Shown: positions 31,171-42,184, numbered from the stretch's first letter. The stretch: DNA of 64,000 nucleotides from Brucella cytisi (GCA_012103075.1 JAAVLQ010000003.1:62001-126000), one strand, 5' to 3'. The notes: a model not told the origin generated them from the sequence alone. Numbers and translations are program-made.

Positions 31171-31884
31171 TCACATTCCCTTACGTGCGCAAAGCTGCCT
31201 TCGACGTCATCCGGTTGGGGGCAATTTACCGTTTAACTCGACACTGATTGTCGAATGACATGATATTTTTCTTTTTGGCCGATAAGTTGCTTTCGCTATT
31301 CGACTGGTAGAGGTCACACGATTTCCAACGTCGACTTACGGTGCCTTTCGCAGGGGCTTTTTTCCTTCGAGATCGGTCCATTTGATGTCAAAGCCCGTTG
31401 TGAGGTACGCCTTTTCCAGATGTTTTGATATTCGTTATGATGCAACCCGTATCCAACATAGAGAAAACAGATTAATCGAATCCATTTGATCCAGTTGGAC
31501 GTGCATTTGCGGCCTGTCGGGTGGTTGTCGTCGAATACAATTTCATAAATCGGAGGGTTAACGCGTTGAGGATTTTATCGACAATTACATGTGTTTATTC
31601 AAGATTTGTATGATTTAATATTATCTATGCAATGCAATTTATGGATTATAAGTATAATTGTATGTATATTATAGAGACTGATGGAATTTTTATAAACCGT
31701 GATATAACAATTTTTTATTTCTATATGGTAATATCATAATATCAAGATTTATTAGGATAATAATAAAGAATCCCATATGTTATATTTGTTTTGTTATTTG
31801 GAGACTGCCGGTTTCGGTTGACCATGTGGGGATGTGCCGTTATCAACTTTGGAGATATTTTCAATCAGGGGAGATTTTACAAGG
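31171..31884. other. AT-rich intergenic region with a dispersed repeat
   Basis: About 700 bases without a recognisable gene. The part from 31560 to 31790 is markedly AT-rich and probably holds the promoter of the betaine uptake operon, whose first gene starts at 31885 (GGGGAG at 31869). Copy B of the dispersed element lies at 31249-31294. Confidence 0.6.
31249..31294. repeat. Copy B of the ~47-bp dispersed intergenic element
   Basis: TGTCGAATGACATG, then TTTTTGGCCG and GTTGCTTTCG in the same order and spacing as copy A at 22698-22744, with scattered substitutions. Confidence 0.5.
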
Positions 31885-32899
31885 ATGGCAGTAAGCGGAA
31901 AATGTCTGGTAATGGGAGCATTTCTAGCGGTGGCAGCAGTGTTTTCAGGACCAGCACTGGCAGACACGGCATGCGGCACAGATCGAACCATCGACATAGC
32001 AGAAATGACTTGGCCATCTGCCGCAGCCTTGGCCCATATCCATGCGGTTATCCTTGAGAAGGGTTCGGTTGCAAAGTGGAAGTCGTTACCGGCGATACCG
32101 TGCCAACGGCTTCATCCATGTTATCGCGCGGCAAGCCAGCAATAGCACCGGAATTATGGACCAGTGTTATCAAGACCAATTGGGAAAAAGGGCCTGAAAA
32201 ACGGCAAGGTCGTTGATCTGGGCAATGCCATTACAGACGGGACCGTGGAGGGTTGGTTCATTCCCGTTATGTTCAGGAAGCTAATCCGGATTTGAAAAGC
32301 GCGAAGGACGTTATCGCTCGCCCTGACCTGTTCCCGGATCCAGAAGATTCCAGCAAGGGTCGACTTTATTCCTGCCCACCGGGCTGGGCATGCGAACTTT
32401 CAACCACTGCGCTGTTTAAGGCCTTTGATATGGAGAAGACATGGAACCTGTTTTCGGCGGGATCGGGCGGTGCTCTTGATGCATCGATCGCCCGCGCTTT
32501 CCTGCGTAAAGAGCCGATACTTTTCTATTACTGGGGACCAACCGCTGTGCTCGGTAAATTTGATACGGTACAGCTCGACCTTGGAGAAGCCAAGCCGGAT
32601 GTCTACGCTTGCAATACAGATCCAGATTGCACGAGCCCCCGGCAGTGACGGCTTACCCTTCGTCCCCGGCGGTCGTCGGTGCTGCTGCGTGGATAAAGGA
32701 TGAGGCTCCGGTTCTTGCTGACTATTTCTCCAAGGTTGGGCTGACGAATGCTCAAATCAGCGAGCTTCTGGTTTATGGCGACGAAAACAAGGCAGACGCG
32801 GCAGCTACGGCACTCAATTTTCTGAAGAGCAAACCTGACGTGTGGAAAAAATGGGTGCCCGCCGAAGTCGCAGAAAAAGTAGAGGCAAGTCTCAACTAA
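31885..32899 (+). CDS. proX: Glycine betaine/choline ABC transporter, periplasmic binding protein (frameshifted)
   Basis: About 335 residues. The signal peptide is MGAFLAVAAVFSGPALA. The mature protein starts DTACGTDRTIDIAEMTWPSA, followed by VEVVTGDTVPTASSMLSRGK and APELWTSVIKTNWEKG, which match the OpuAC/ProX family. The middle part (LYSCPPGWACELSTTALFKA) and the end (VWKKWVPAEVAEKV) fit too. Frame breaks lie near 32065, 32255 and 32640. It binds quaternary amines such as betaine or choline for the permease and ATPase encoded next. The symbol is used by family resemblance; the real ligand is unproven. Confidence 0.85.
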
Positions 32900-32999
32900 A
32901 CCCTGCGTGCGGTAGAAAACGTAAGGCTGGACAGTGCTGGGATCTCCATAACCGGACGATCCCGGCCCTTTGATGAAGTAACTATTCAGATTGAAGTAA

Positions 33000-33864
33000 A
33001 TGTTTCCTGATCTAATCGATACGAACCCCGGCGGCGTGCTGTAGATAATGGCCTGAACTGGGTGGTCGCTAACTGGGGAGAGCTTTGAAGCCGGCGCCCG
33101 CCCACTATTACTCCTGCTCAATGCGATCGAAAAACTTCTTCTAATTACCCCATGGTGGGTAATTATGATCATTCTGGTAGGTGCCGCCCGGCTCGCTACC
33201 CGACGTTGGCAGCTACCGCTTGTAGTGTTGGTTTCCCTGTTTTTCTAGGCATTATGGATCTTTGGCGGGACGCAATGGCTACAACCGCACTGATGCTTGC
33301 CGCGACGATCAGCGCGATAGTCATTTCGATACCGGTAGGTATCTGGATGTCACGTTCTGCTTTGGTCCGTCAGATTGTCATGCCAGTTCTCGATTTGATG
33401 CAGACGTTGCCGAGTTTCGTCTACCTCATTCCTACTGTGATGATTTTGGGGCGGGCAAGATACCAGCACTAATCGCCACAATTGTTTATGCGTCGCCACC
33501 TCTTGCCCGTCTGACGGATCTCGGGCTGCGTTCAGTCGACCCGTCAGTTATGGAGGCAAGCAGAGCGTTTGGAACAACGCCCATGCAACGGCTTTTGGTG
33601 TCCAGATACCGTTATCTCTTCCCACGATTCTGGCGGGTGTCAATCAGACAACTATGATGGCGTTAGCAATGGTTGTAATTGCCTCAATGATTGGCGCAGG
33701 TGGCCGGGTTACCGTGTATTGCAGGAATCGGACGGCTTGAAATTAGTCGAGGATTGTTTGCGGGATTGGGTATCGTCGCTCTCGCGGTCATATTTGATCG
33801 CATCACACAGGCTTTCGGAAGACGGTTGCAGACCAGTATCGGAGTGAGGGAGGCGCAGCCATGA
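33000..33864 (+). CDS. proW: Glycine betaine/choline ABC transporter permease (frameshifted)
   Basis: About 285 residues. An N-terminal cytoplasmic segment (MFPDLIDTNPGGVL) breaks near 33040. Helices follow (LLITPWWVIMIILVGAARLA; MATTALMLAATISAIVISIP). The binding-protein-dependent permease core reads LDLMQTLPSFVYLIPTVMI...ARLTDLGLRSVDPSVMEASR, and the EAA-type loop is followed by (next frame) PLSLPTILAGVNQTTMMALA. Breaks lie near 33450 and 33630. Its TGA overlaps the ATG of the ATPase gene. Confidence 0.85.
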
Positions 33865-34891
33865 ACCAGGAAGCTGAAAAAAGATATGGCGATCCGGATC
33901 AGGGGCGTCACAAAGATTTTTGGTGATGATCCACAAGGTGCCCTAAAACTCCTGAAGGAAGGAAAATCAAAGATCGAGGTGCATGCGGAGACGGGCATGT
34001 GATAGGTCTCGATGATGTTTCCCTTGATATTGCAAAGGGACAGATTTTTGTCGTGATGGGTCTTTCGGGCTCTGGGAAATCGACACTTATACGTCACGTT
34101 AACCGCCTGATAGATCCCACTGCGGGAGAAATATTCGTCAATGGCGATGATGTCCTTTCGATGGACCAGAACGAACTCAGACGGTTTCGGCGCAAAACGG
34201 TAACCATGGTGTTTCAGAAGTTTGGCCTTTTGCCACACAGGTCAGTGATCGATAATGTCGCTTACGGGCTGCAGGTGCGTGGCATCGGTAAACATCAGAG
34301 GCTTGAAGAGGCAAACAAGTGGATTGAAACGGTCGGGTTAGGTGGTTACCAAAATGCAAGACCGCGTCAGCTGTCAGGCGGGCAGCAACAGCGGGTAGGG
34401 CTTGCCCGAGCGCTTGCAATGAATACCGACATTATCCTGATGGATGAAGCATTCTCCGCCCTTGACCCCTGATCCGGTCAGGGATGCAGGATGAATTGAT
34501 CAGTCTCCAAAAATCCCTGAACAAGACCATCCTGTTTATCACTCATGATTTTGACGAGGCTCTTAAGATCGGTGATCGCATTGCGGTTTTGAAGGATGGT
34601 TCTGTCCAGCAAGTCGGGAAGCCTGAAGAGATTGTACTTAAACCAGCCAATGAGCATATTGAGGAATTCGTACGCGATGTGAACAAGGCACGTGCAATCC
34701 ATGTCCGTGCAATCATGACCCCATCTATCGATGAATCTTGCGACCATTTTGTTTCTGCGGATGCCCGGTGCGAAGATGTCTTGCCGTTGTTTGCACAGCA
34801 TGACCGGATCGGAATTACCGATGAAAAGGGAAAGCAGATTGGGTGGATCTCGGTAAAACAGGTAATCAGGGCTCTGGCGCGATTTAGCTGA
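33861..34891 (+). CDS. proV: Glycine betaine/choline ABC transporter ATPase (frameshifted)
   Basis: About 343 residues. Walker A VVMGLSGSGKSTLIRHVNRL, Q-loop VFQKFGLLPHRSV, signature RQLSGGQQQRVGLARALAMN, Walker B DIILMDEAFSALDP, and H-loop LFITHDFDEALKIGDRIAVL, followed by a C-terminal CBS-like regulatory region (IMTPSIDESCDHFVSADARC). This is the ProV/OpuAA type that senses osmolarity. Frame breaks lie near 33885 and at the C-run 34466-34469. Last gene of the uptake operon. Confidence 0.92.
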
Positions 34892-35073
34892 GGGACTGTG
34901 CGAACTGTTCGGCGCCTTGTCCTGCGATAACTTTATAAACAGTCGAAATGGGCAGAAGGTTCGGACAGGCAAGTATTGCCCGATTGCGAATGCTGCGGTA
35001 GCGTCCTGTCCCCGCAAGAGAAGGAGTTCTGCCGCGCCACTAGTGAGCTTATCGATAATCGAGAAGGGAATTC

Positions 35074-36114
35074 ATGTACAGTTTTCCGGAATTCAATCTT
35101 TTTGGCTTTGACATACCAGTCTCACCCTTCCCGGCGTTATCGGTGCACTGATCCTGTTGCGGTGGGTGAAGACATTATTTGTCATTACTCCGCAACAGCA
35201 CGCGCGCGTGCTTGAAACCTTCGGGCGATACACAGGATATCGTACTGCCGGTCTTTCGATCAAATTTCCATGGCCGTTTTCAGCGCGCCCGCAAGCCATT
35301 CTCGCTCCAGACCCGGCAAATTGTCCTGCAGCTTGGCGTCAAGTCAAAGGATAATGCCTTCGTGACGATGCCGATCAGCCTGCAATATCGTGTCATACCA
35401 TCAGCGGTCAAAGCGGCTTTCTATGAGTTACACAACCCGGAGGCCCAAATCGAATCCTACGTGGCGACGGACGCGCGCGCCGTTGCGGCAGCGCGAACCT
35501 TCGACCAGCTCTACACTGATCGAGACGAGTTTACCCGCACCGTTCGTGAATCGCTGGATGACGCCATGAACGCCTATGGGTATGAAATTCGAGCCGTGCT
35601 GATCGACGATCCAAGGCCGACACCGGAGATGATTTCAGCCTTCAACGAAGTGCTCGCATCCCAGCGCAGACTGGAAGCCGCCCAGAATGATGGGGAAGCT
35701 GAAAAGATAAAACGTACCAAGGGCGCGGAAGCGTCCGCAGCAGCAATGTCGATCACCGCGCGCGGCATCGCGGAAAGCCGTAGCATTATTGCAGAAGGCA
35801 ATGCACGGGCGCTCGCGGCATTTCGTGCCGATACGACGCTAACCGATTCCGACGCCATGGCCTTCATGATGGAAATCAATCGGCTGGAGGCGCTCAGAGA
35901 TGCTGCTTCTCACGGGGGCCGTACGGTGTTGGTAACGGGCGACGCGCCCAATGCCGATCTTGTCAGCCGATCCCTTTTGAGCGGCCTCAGTTTGGATGTC
36001 AGTAATCAGCCTGTGGTCGAGGCATCGCCGAAAAACAGCACCAAACCGGGTAGAACCGGCACAAGAGGGTGGTACCAGTTCGGACGAATAATCAACCGAA
36101 GCTTGATTTGTTAA
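35074..36114 (+). CDS. SPFH/Band 7 domain membrane protein (frameshifted)
   Basis: About 345 residues. The N-terminus (MYSFPEFNLFGFDI) has the frame broken near 35120, then a membrane helix (TLPGVIGALILLRWVKTLFV) and the SPFH start ITPQQHARVLETFGRYTGYR. The stomatin/prohibitin-like core includes VFRSNFHGRF...NAFVTMPISLQYRV. The C-terminal coiled-coil region is Ala/Glu-rich (GEAEKIKRTKGAEASAAAMS). The natural end may be TSSDE in another frame at about 36090. Such proteins organise membrane microdomains. It is co-oriented with the betaine transporter operon, 180 bp downstream. Confidence 0.8.
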
Positions 36115-36810
36115 AGGAGAGCGACAAGGCTTTCTGGAGGGAGCCCCACGATCCCGGCAATAACAGGGTTCTTGCCACGGACGCGCCGGCTCCCGCTGTA
36201 TCTTCATCTGCCTACGGCGTTAAATGGCCCCATATTGGCCCGATCTTGATCATTCCTTACTTCGCTCATATTGTCGCGCAATGTCCAGTTTACCGAAAGA
36301 ACCATGTCATTACGTTTCGTTATTACATTAAATTGCGCCCCGGTCCTCGCGGTTGGTCTTTTCGGTTTGTTCTCCGACCAACCCTACTGGCGAGCAGTTG
36401 GAACTGCCCCCGGCTCTATGATTATGCCAATTGGCTGGTTCTTCTTTGCAACGGCTTGTCGGGATTCCTGTCCGCATTTCTCACGATGCATTTGATCGAT
36501 GATTTTGATTGGAGTTATATTCTACAGTATATCCTGTGGCTGGCATTTCTTCCCTACAGTGGTTTATCTATTGGCGATTGGCGGATTGGGCTTCGGGTAC
36601 ATCCCGACGCGCCATATTGATCTGCGTGGCCGCCCTTGCCCCGGCAACAGGGGAGGTATTCTCGCCGCACGGACGTTGATCTGGAATATGGGCTATGATC
36701 AGGAGATGGGTGGCTTTCTGGATGTCTATAGTGGACCGGTTTTCATATTCGCAGCCGCAATCTCGGGCTTGTGGGTTGTTGCTTTACTAAGGAAGAAGAA
36801 ACAGTCGTGA
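36115..36810 (+). CDS. Multi-pass membrane protein, heavily frameshifted (possibly MFS-like)
   Basis: Reading all three frames gives hydrophobic segments in series: LRFVITLNCAPVLAVGLFGL, SMIMPIGWFFFATA, PTVVYLLAIGGLGFGYI, ARTLIWNMGY and SGPVFIFAAAISGLWVVALL, with the C-terminal KKKQS. The last third resembles the end of an MFS transporter, but the total length (about 230 residues) is too short for 12 helices. Its TGA overlaps the ATG of the next gene. I cannot name the family. It may be a deleted transporter or a smaller membrane protein. Confidence 0.4.
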
Positions 36811-37227
36811 TGCATGATGCGAGGACGAAATCGCGTTTCCGCATTCTGATTATCTGTTACGTAGTGTCGCTGATCGTTGTAGCGATTGAAACTCAATACT
36901 TTCCCGCGCAGGTTTCGGACGAACTTTCCGTGGTATATGCCAAAGAGGCAATACAGCCGTTGGTCTCCAGTCCAGCCATCTTCCCCGGTGCTTTCGGTGA
37001 TAGCACTGGTTGCAATTGTTGCCCCGCCAGCGGCCTTGTTTTTCTTCAGAAAATGGGGGCGGTGGTCCGGATTGTGCGCAACGGCTGCTATGTTCGTCGC
37101 TTTGCCGTTCCTTGGTCCCTCACTTACTTCGGGTTTTGGAACTGCAGTGTCACAGCTTTCAGCAATGTTATGGGGCGCGATCCCGGCTCTGGCGTATTTC
37201 TCGTCCGTAAGGTCCGACTTTCGCTGA
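36810..37227 (+). CDS. Membrane protein of unknown function, four helices (frameshifted)
   Basis: About 140 residues. Start shares a base with the upstream stop (TGATG at 36808). An N-terminal basic segment and helix (LIICYVVSLIVVAIETQYFP) are followed, after a frame change near 36950-37000, by VIALVAIVAPPAALFFFRKW and helices ending LPFLGPSLTSGFGTAVSQLS...GAIPALAYFSSV. Not recognised. The end overlaps the 3' end of the minus-strand gene at 37124-37702. Confidence 0.5.
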
Positions 37228-37702
37228 CCTCATATCTTTCGAGGCACTCGGGATTGATTGGAGCTATGAGGTCCGGGCAAGCAGCAAGCATGGCATCCTC
37301 GGTGATAAACTCTGCAAGCCCCGGCGCACCCCGACTTTGAGCCATATCAAGCTGCCAGAAGTCGCGGTTTAAATAACTCCAGCCCCAGAGAGCCGGGCGA
37401 CCTTTTCCGTCAAGCGCAGCTACTGCAAAATGTGGCGCGTGGGCTGCCGGGTCGCGCAATCCAAAGCCCACATAGCGGCGATTGATTTGCCTTAGCGGGT
37501 CAGGCACATAGAGCCCGCGCGGACCAGCTACCAGTTTCGGGATAAGGACAGGACGGGCCTCTGGTACGAACCAGCAAGGATTTGAGCTGAAGTCCCGCCG
37601 CGCGATCTGGTTCGCCGCGACGATTTCAGCCAGCCAGACCAGCAGGAAAACTGCAACTATCCCCGAAAGAACAAATACCGACCGCTTTATTTTCATTCTC
37701 AC
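37124..37702 (-). CDS. Membrane-anchored periplasmic protein, unknown family
   Basis: Up to 192 residues without frameshift. A single N-terminal helix (SVFVLSGIVAVFLLVWLAEI) is followed by a soluble part with two cysteines and segments such as VPDPLRQINRRYVGFGLRDP and GWSYLNRDFWQLDMAQS. The last 30 codons overlap the convergent membrane gene, so the natural end is probably near the SES at about 37225. Upstream on the same strand is the DUF2007-like gene. Function unknown. Confidence 0.6.
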   Translation of the reverse strand: MRMKIKRSVFVLSGIVAVFLLVWLAEIVAANQIARRDFSSNPCWFVPEARPVLIPKLVAGPRGLYVPDPLRQINRRYVGFGLRDPAAHAPHFAVAALDGKGRPALWGWSYLNRDFWQLDMAQSRGAPGLAEFITEDAMLAACPDLIAPINPECLERYEVSESRTLRTRNTPEPGSRPITLLKAVTLQFQNPK

Positions 37703-37726
37703 ACTCTTGGGCCCGGTTCACTCCGG

Positions 37727-37948
37727 TCAAGTTTGCTCGCGGCGGGGTAACGAGAAGTGCCCGGGCGTCGTTAAGGTCGCTATCCACAACGTAAATGGGA
37801 AATCCGCCCGGTGGGCAGGGGAATGCGAAACATTGTGCGCATGTTGATCCGGTGGAGTCGCATATATCCCATATGCTTTCAGGAATGGCAGAAGTGCTGT
37901 GCGCTCCACTTCACTGTTGCAGATCGTCAACTGAACCAGTTTTCCCAT
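37727..37948 (-). CDS. DUF2007-like small cytoplasmic protein (frameshifted)
   Basis: About 73 residues. ATG at 37948 follows AAGGAAGCAGA. MGKLVQLTICNSEVERTALL...AYGIYATPPDQ is followed, after a frame change near 37850, by HMRTMFRIPLPTGGFPIYVV and DSDLNDARALLV, the usual pattern of this family ('putative signal transducing protein': an N-terminal strand, a variable loop, and V.V.E.D...A..LL at the end). It is directly downstream of the DUF805 gene (17 bp). Confidence 0.55.
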   Translation of the reverse strand: MGKLVQLTICNSEVERTALLPFLKAYGIYATPPDQHAHNVSHSPAHRADFPFTLWIATLTTPGHFSLPRREQT

Positions 37949-37964
37949 TCTGCTTCCTTTTCGC

Positions 37965-38385
37965 TTAATCGTTGGGTTCCTCATTGAACCAGAGCAGGGC
38001 AACGATCGTGCCGACAGGCATGAACCACGAGACGAGCTGATACCAGCCACTTCTGTTTGTGTCATGCAGGCGTCGTGCGGTGACGGAAAAAACGGGATCA
38101 TTGTAATGACAAGCAGGATCGATACGACAAGGTCCGGAAGATTGAGCCGGGCCAGTACGAATAATAACAGTACATAGAAAAGCATCGCATACCAGAATTC
38201 CGTGCGGCTAGCCCGGCCATTGAAGTCAAAGTATCCGGTAAAGAACTTTCGGACCGCAGTCGGAAAATCGACAGGCAAAGCCGTAACGCCGAAACGGTTG
38301 GGTCCCTGAGGTGGTTTGTTTTTGTAGGAAAATACAAAACAGAAAGCAGTGAAACCAGTATGCCAAACACGAAAATCCAGTGCAT
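37965..38385 (-). CDS. DUF805 family membrane protein (frameshifted)
   Basis: About 140 residues. An N-terminal helix (MHWIFVFGILVSLLSVLY) is followed by the DUF805 core: FFTGYFDFNGRASRTEFWYA, LVVSILLVITMIPFFSVTAR and RRLHDTNRSGWYQLVSWFMP, ending LLWFNEEPND. The GR.SR.E(F/Y)W and RRLHD..RSGW motifs define the family. Frame breaks lie near 38330 and 38070. Function unknown. Confidence 0.8.
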
Positions 38386-38501
38386 TATTCCGAAACCTCG
38401 TTCTCATAACTATGGTGTTGGCTTGAGGAGGGTGAAACGACGTTCCAGCCAGATTCATATCCGATCGAGCTCCTGCCTATGCAAGATGCGGCGGAAGCCG
38501 G

Positions 38502-38847
38502 TTAAAGGGGCGGCATTGTGGCCAGACCATACACGGCGCCGATGACAAATCCGATAGTGAAACTATAGCGCCGCAACCATGGGCTAACAGCAGGGGTGAT
38601 CGCTACAGGTTCGGCTTCGGGCGGACGCCCGCGCCAGCGATGCCAGAGCGCGACAAGCCCGGCAAGCAATCCCTCAAACAGTAACTGAGAAGAAGCAGCG
38701 GGAGTGCGGGATCACGAGCATCCATAGACCACTGTATAGCAGGATTATCATCCCGCCGATGATCAGTCCGGCAAACAGGCCGAATGCAATCCCAGCGGTC
38801 GTCACTCCCCAATCTGCCAGTGTCATTTTCCGTCTGACTGTATTCAT
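38502..38847 (-). CDS. Small membrane protein (frameshifted)
   Basis: About 114 residues. MNTVRRKMTLADWGVTTAGI is followed by a glycine-rich helix (GLFAGLIIGGMIILLYSGLW), then, after a frame change, LLFEGLLAGLVALWHRWRGR, PPEAEPVAITPAVSPWLRRY and a last helix (FTIGFVIGAVYGLATM). Not recognised. It follows the 38857 gene by 9 bp on the same strand, so the two are probably co-transcribed. Confidence 0.55.
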
Positions 38848-38856
38848 GAACTCTCT

Positions 38857-39273
38857 TTATGCTGCAGTGAAATTGAACTCACCGGCCCCGCTTCGCCAGA
38901 AGGCGATAAACCAGAATAGCCCTGCAACGACTGCGCCATGTGCAGCAAGTGCGGTGAAGCCAAGGATAATCGGCAGAGGTCGTTCGTGATACCCTCCGTC
39001 AAGCGCCACTATAACGAGACACACGAGTGTTCCAAGCCCCGCGCCTCCAAGGAGCGTAGCCTTCAAACTCTGCCATCCGAGATATCGGGCAATGCAGAAG
39101 GCGGATATTCCGAATATCAACGCGAGCGGATAGCTGAACAAGATGATCGGAAATCCACGAAACCCGCCCATGAGAATGATCTGTAGCAGGCCCGACGCCA
39201 GAGGTGACAAGGCAAACCCCAGAATAATCCTGACGATAGGTACGACTGAGACGGAGATAGCAGATTCCTTCAA
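38857..39273 (-). CDS. Four-helix membrane protein of unknown function
   Basis: 138 residues, intact. Helices include PIVRIILGFALSPLASGLLQ, GFPIILFSYPLALIFGISAF, TLLGGAGLGTLVCLVIVALD and LGFTALAAHGAVVAGLFWFI. The pattern resembles small inner-membrane proteins with no assigned function. It is the first gene of a run of four minus-strand small membrane-protein genes. Upstream (39274-39585) no gene is recognised apart from a short minus-strand frame (MVMSDGPPVAETDIQDYADF) at about 39380. Confidence 0.6.
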   Translation of the reverse strand: MKESAISVSVVPIVRIILGFALSPLASGLLQIILMGGFRGFPIILFSYPLALIFGISAFCIARYLGWQSLKATLLGGAGLGTLVCLVIVALDGGYHERPLPIILGFTALAAHGAVVAGLFWFIAFWRSGAGEFNFTAA

Positions 39274-39585
39274 TTTCCTGTTTCAAATCAGTGCGTGGCT
39301 GATCATGAAGTAAATCGCGAAAGAAATCAGCGTAATCTTGTATGTCGGTCTCCGCTACTGGTGGGCCATCCGACATAACCATCCTCGCATTTCCTTCAGG
39401 CGAAGGACGAATTCTCCATTGTTAATGTGCCGCCTGAAACGACTTCTTCAGGATTTGGATAAAGTCAAACTCGGACAATCAATTAAGTGGCAATGATTAG
39501 AGGTTCGCTCTATGCGAAATTCATTTCGTATTCGGATCTTGAGCGGAATGTCTCTCACGAGACCGGTTAATTCGGCGGTTTTCCA

Positions 39586-40039
39586 TCAAGGCATTTCGAG
39601 ATAGCGGATTACTGTAACATTGAACCATGGAATGCGGGACCAGTCGGCACGGCGGTTAAAGAGTGTTTCGTCGGAGTGCATCGATATAGTGAAATGTTCG
39701 ACTCCGGCCTGAAGCCATCCGTCCCTGCCTTTCGGTCCAACGGAATCCCAACCGCAGCACAGGAAAACCGGGGCAGGCATGTTTGCGGTCTTCATGAAAT
39801 GTCGCTCGACCGCCTGAGCCTGACTGCCCGCTACCCGATACGGCAACTTGTGCTCGCACAGGTTCCCGCATTTCTTCCTGACAGCCGAGAAAATCGAGAT
39901 GAGGCGATTCTTGTTTGAGATCCGCCAGTAGGTCACCGCATGGCTCCCCTCGTACCACCTCATTGTCTGCCTTGGCAGGTGCGGTGAAGCTGATGCAGAA
40001 TGCCGATGTGACGACTAGCGCTGCTATAATGGCCCTCAC
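39586..40039 (-). CDS. Exported cysteine-containing protein (frameshifted)
   Basis: About 150 residues. GTG start after AAGGAG. The signal peptide is AIIAALVVTSAFCISFTAPA-KA. The mature part begins DNEVVRGEPCGDLLADLKQE...LDFLGCQEEM, then (new frame) KLPYRVAGSQAQAVERHFMK and APVFLCCGWDSVGPKGRDG, ending FNVTVIRYLEMP. The pattern C-G-D-x-L, FLGC, (R/Y)YRVAG and CCGW resembles a DUF4952-type family (tentative). Periplasmic, with likely disulfides. An overlapping frame upstream (start 40252) ends across this start. Confidence 0.55.
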
Positions 40040-40595
40040 GCGCGCTCCTTCGATGTGTGATGAAACGCCCAGACACGTTTCTTCTGGCCCAAACTGCAGG
40101 GCATCAGCCGGGCAATCAAGGCGATGCTTTGGCAGCTGGATCGAGCAGGGCGATTGTGGGCGTCGGCGTAGTCCGACACGGCATCGTCTAATGGCCGTCG
40201 GGTTTCCAGACTGAGCCCGGTGGCTTTGCGCCGATTTCTGCTGTGTTTCGCCATTAATTGGCCTTGTAGGTATCCTCTTTTGAGCAATTGTGGTCACACA
40301 TGGCCAAAAATGCAAATCCTCAACCCGTTCGACCATACTCGATTGAACTACCCTGATGAGCGGGCGGGGAGGTTGGGCGCTCGTCGTTCACAAGCTACAT
40401 CTGATGAATGGGTGCGTACAATGGCCGGGAAATTTGGCAGATGCGATCCCGCCGCCGTTTTGGAGACCGACGAGGGTATAGCTGTCTTACTGCCCGCTGC
40501 GCTTCGGTTGCGACCATGCCAGCCTGCCTCCAGACAACGGAGGATAATGCAATGGCGCGACTGTGCTAGGCAGGATAGGAGCGGAAACGCGAACG

Positions 40596-40918
40596 ATGAC
40601 GCAAAAGCAGAAATTTTTGTTTTCGGGATCTGGCTCATCCATTTTTCAGTCTGTGTGGTTTTGTCCGCGCGAATTGCCGCCAACGGCCCGGCACGTCACT
40701 ATGGCGATCAGGTCGAACCCATTTCGGTGATGGAGATTACCATTCGTTATGTGCTTGGTTTGCCGTTGACAGGAATAATATGGCTGGTGAGCGAGCCCAA
40801 AATAAACAGTTTGGGCATTTTGGTTGTCGCCGGTATTCTGAACAGCGCTGTCTGGGCATTCTCTCTTTACTACGCCGTATCCTGTGTAAAGCGACTGTCG
40901 CGCTGGAGTTTGGGCTGA
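40596..40918 (+). CDS. Small membrane protein (frameshifted near the start)
   Basis: About 107 residues: MTQKQKFLFSG, then (next frame) IWLIHFSVCVVLSARIAANG, ITIRYVLGLPLTGIIWLVSE and SLGILVVAGILNSAVWAFSL, ending VKRLSRWSLG. Three predicted helices. Function unknown. It stands alone between opposing minus-strand genes. Confidence 0.5.
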
Positions 40919-41079
40919 GGTGCGTCCACGCACCCGAATTGTGTGCCTGTGCTCTGGTCCGGAATGACAATTCTCCTGTGGAGCCCGGCGGTCGGGGATA
41001 GCGGCTGGACCGGTGTCCGTATCGCCCATTTGCAATTGTCAGCCGCACCTTTGCGTCAGGCATAGATGCGGCTTGTTTG

Positions 41080-42184
41080 TCAAACTGCGAGATGCTGATT
41101 GAAGAAGCTGGTGATCTTGTCGAATGGGATTAAATCAACCCTGTCGTAGAGGTCGACGTGGTTCGCTCCGGTAATGATCATCAATTCCTTTGGTTCTGCG
41201 GCATTGGCATAAGCCGTTTCACTGAAATAGCGCGAATGTGCCTTTTCGCCATGCACGAACAGCACCGGTCGCGGCGCAATTTCCTTGATGTAGCTCAGGA
41301 TCGGCATGTTCATGAATGACATCGGCGTCGTGATCGTCCATGCATTGCCCGAGTTCACCGCACGTTTGTGGTATCCGCGCCGTGTCATATAATAGTTGTG
41401 GTAATCGATCAGGAATTGCGCCTCTCCACCCTTCAATTCATTATAGGGCGGCTGGTAGGCCGGAGCACCCTTTTCGGCGTCGATCCAGCGTTGTCGACCG
41501 AGCTGTTCAAGTGCCTGCGTGCGCTGTTCGAGGGTCACGCTATCGTTGTAGCCCTTCGACATAACGCGGGTCATGTCATACATCGTGCTGGCGACGACAG
41601 CCTTGACGCGTTTGTCTGCAGCCACGGCGTTCAGTGCCATGCCGCCCCATCCGCAGATGCCAATTGCACCGATGCGTTCGCGGTCGACAGAAGGCTGCAG
41701 ACCCAGACAGTCCACACCCGCCATAAAATCCTCGGTGTTGATATCAGGAGAAGCGACATTTCGAGGTTCGCCACCACTTTCGCCCGTGAAGGACGGGTCG
41801 AAAGCCAGCGTGACGAAACCACGCTCGGCCATGGTCTGCGCATAGAGCCCGGAAGACTGTTCCTTGACTGCGCCGAATGGGCCGCTGATGACAATGGCTG
41901 CCAGAGGTTTGTCCGTACGGTCCTTCGGCAGGTAGAGATCGCCAGCCAGCGTGATGCCATAGCGGTTTTGAAGGTCACCTTCTGATGGTCGACCTTTTCG
42001 CTCCCGGGAAAACCTTGTCCCATTCCTCTGGCATCCCCTTGGCACTTGCGGAAGGTGATTTCAGAAATGACTCTGCGCCAAGAACGGCAACAGTTGCACC
42101 AGTCAGCTTGAGCAGATTGCGACGGTCCGTATCAGGTAAGTCTTGATGGTGGAGTGCGGTTTCAGGGTCAGTTATTCGGGTCAT
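41080..42184 (-). CDS. Tat-exported alpha/beta hydrolase, dienelactone-hydrolase-like (one frameshift)
   Basis: About 368 residues. ATG after GGGGAG. A twin-arginine signal (DRRNLLKLTGATVAVLGAES) is followed, after a break near 42000, by the hydrolase: YGITLAGDLYLPKDRTDKPL and VISGPFGAVKEQSSGLYAQT. The nucleophile elbow is GAIGICGWGGMALN, which has Cys where serine hydrolases have Ser, as in dienelactone hydrolases. The acid is probably in VLFVHGEKAH or a neighbouring strand. The catalytic His is in ITGANHVDLYDRV. It lies in an operon with a Tat cyclophilin-like protein and an MFS transporter, opposite a LysR gene. Substrate unknown. Confidence 0.85.
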
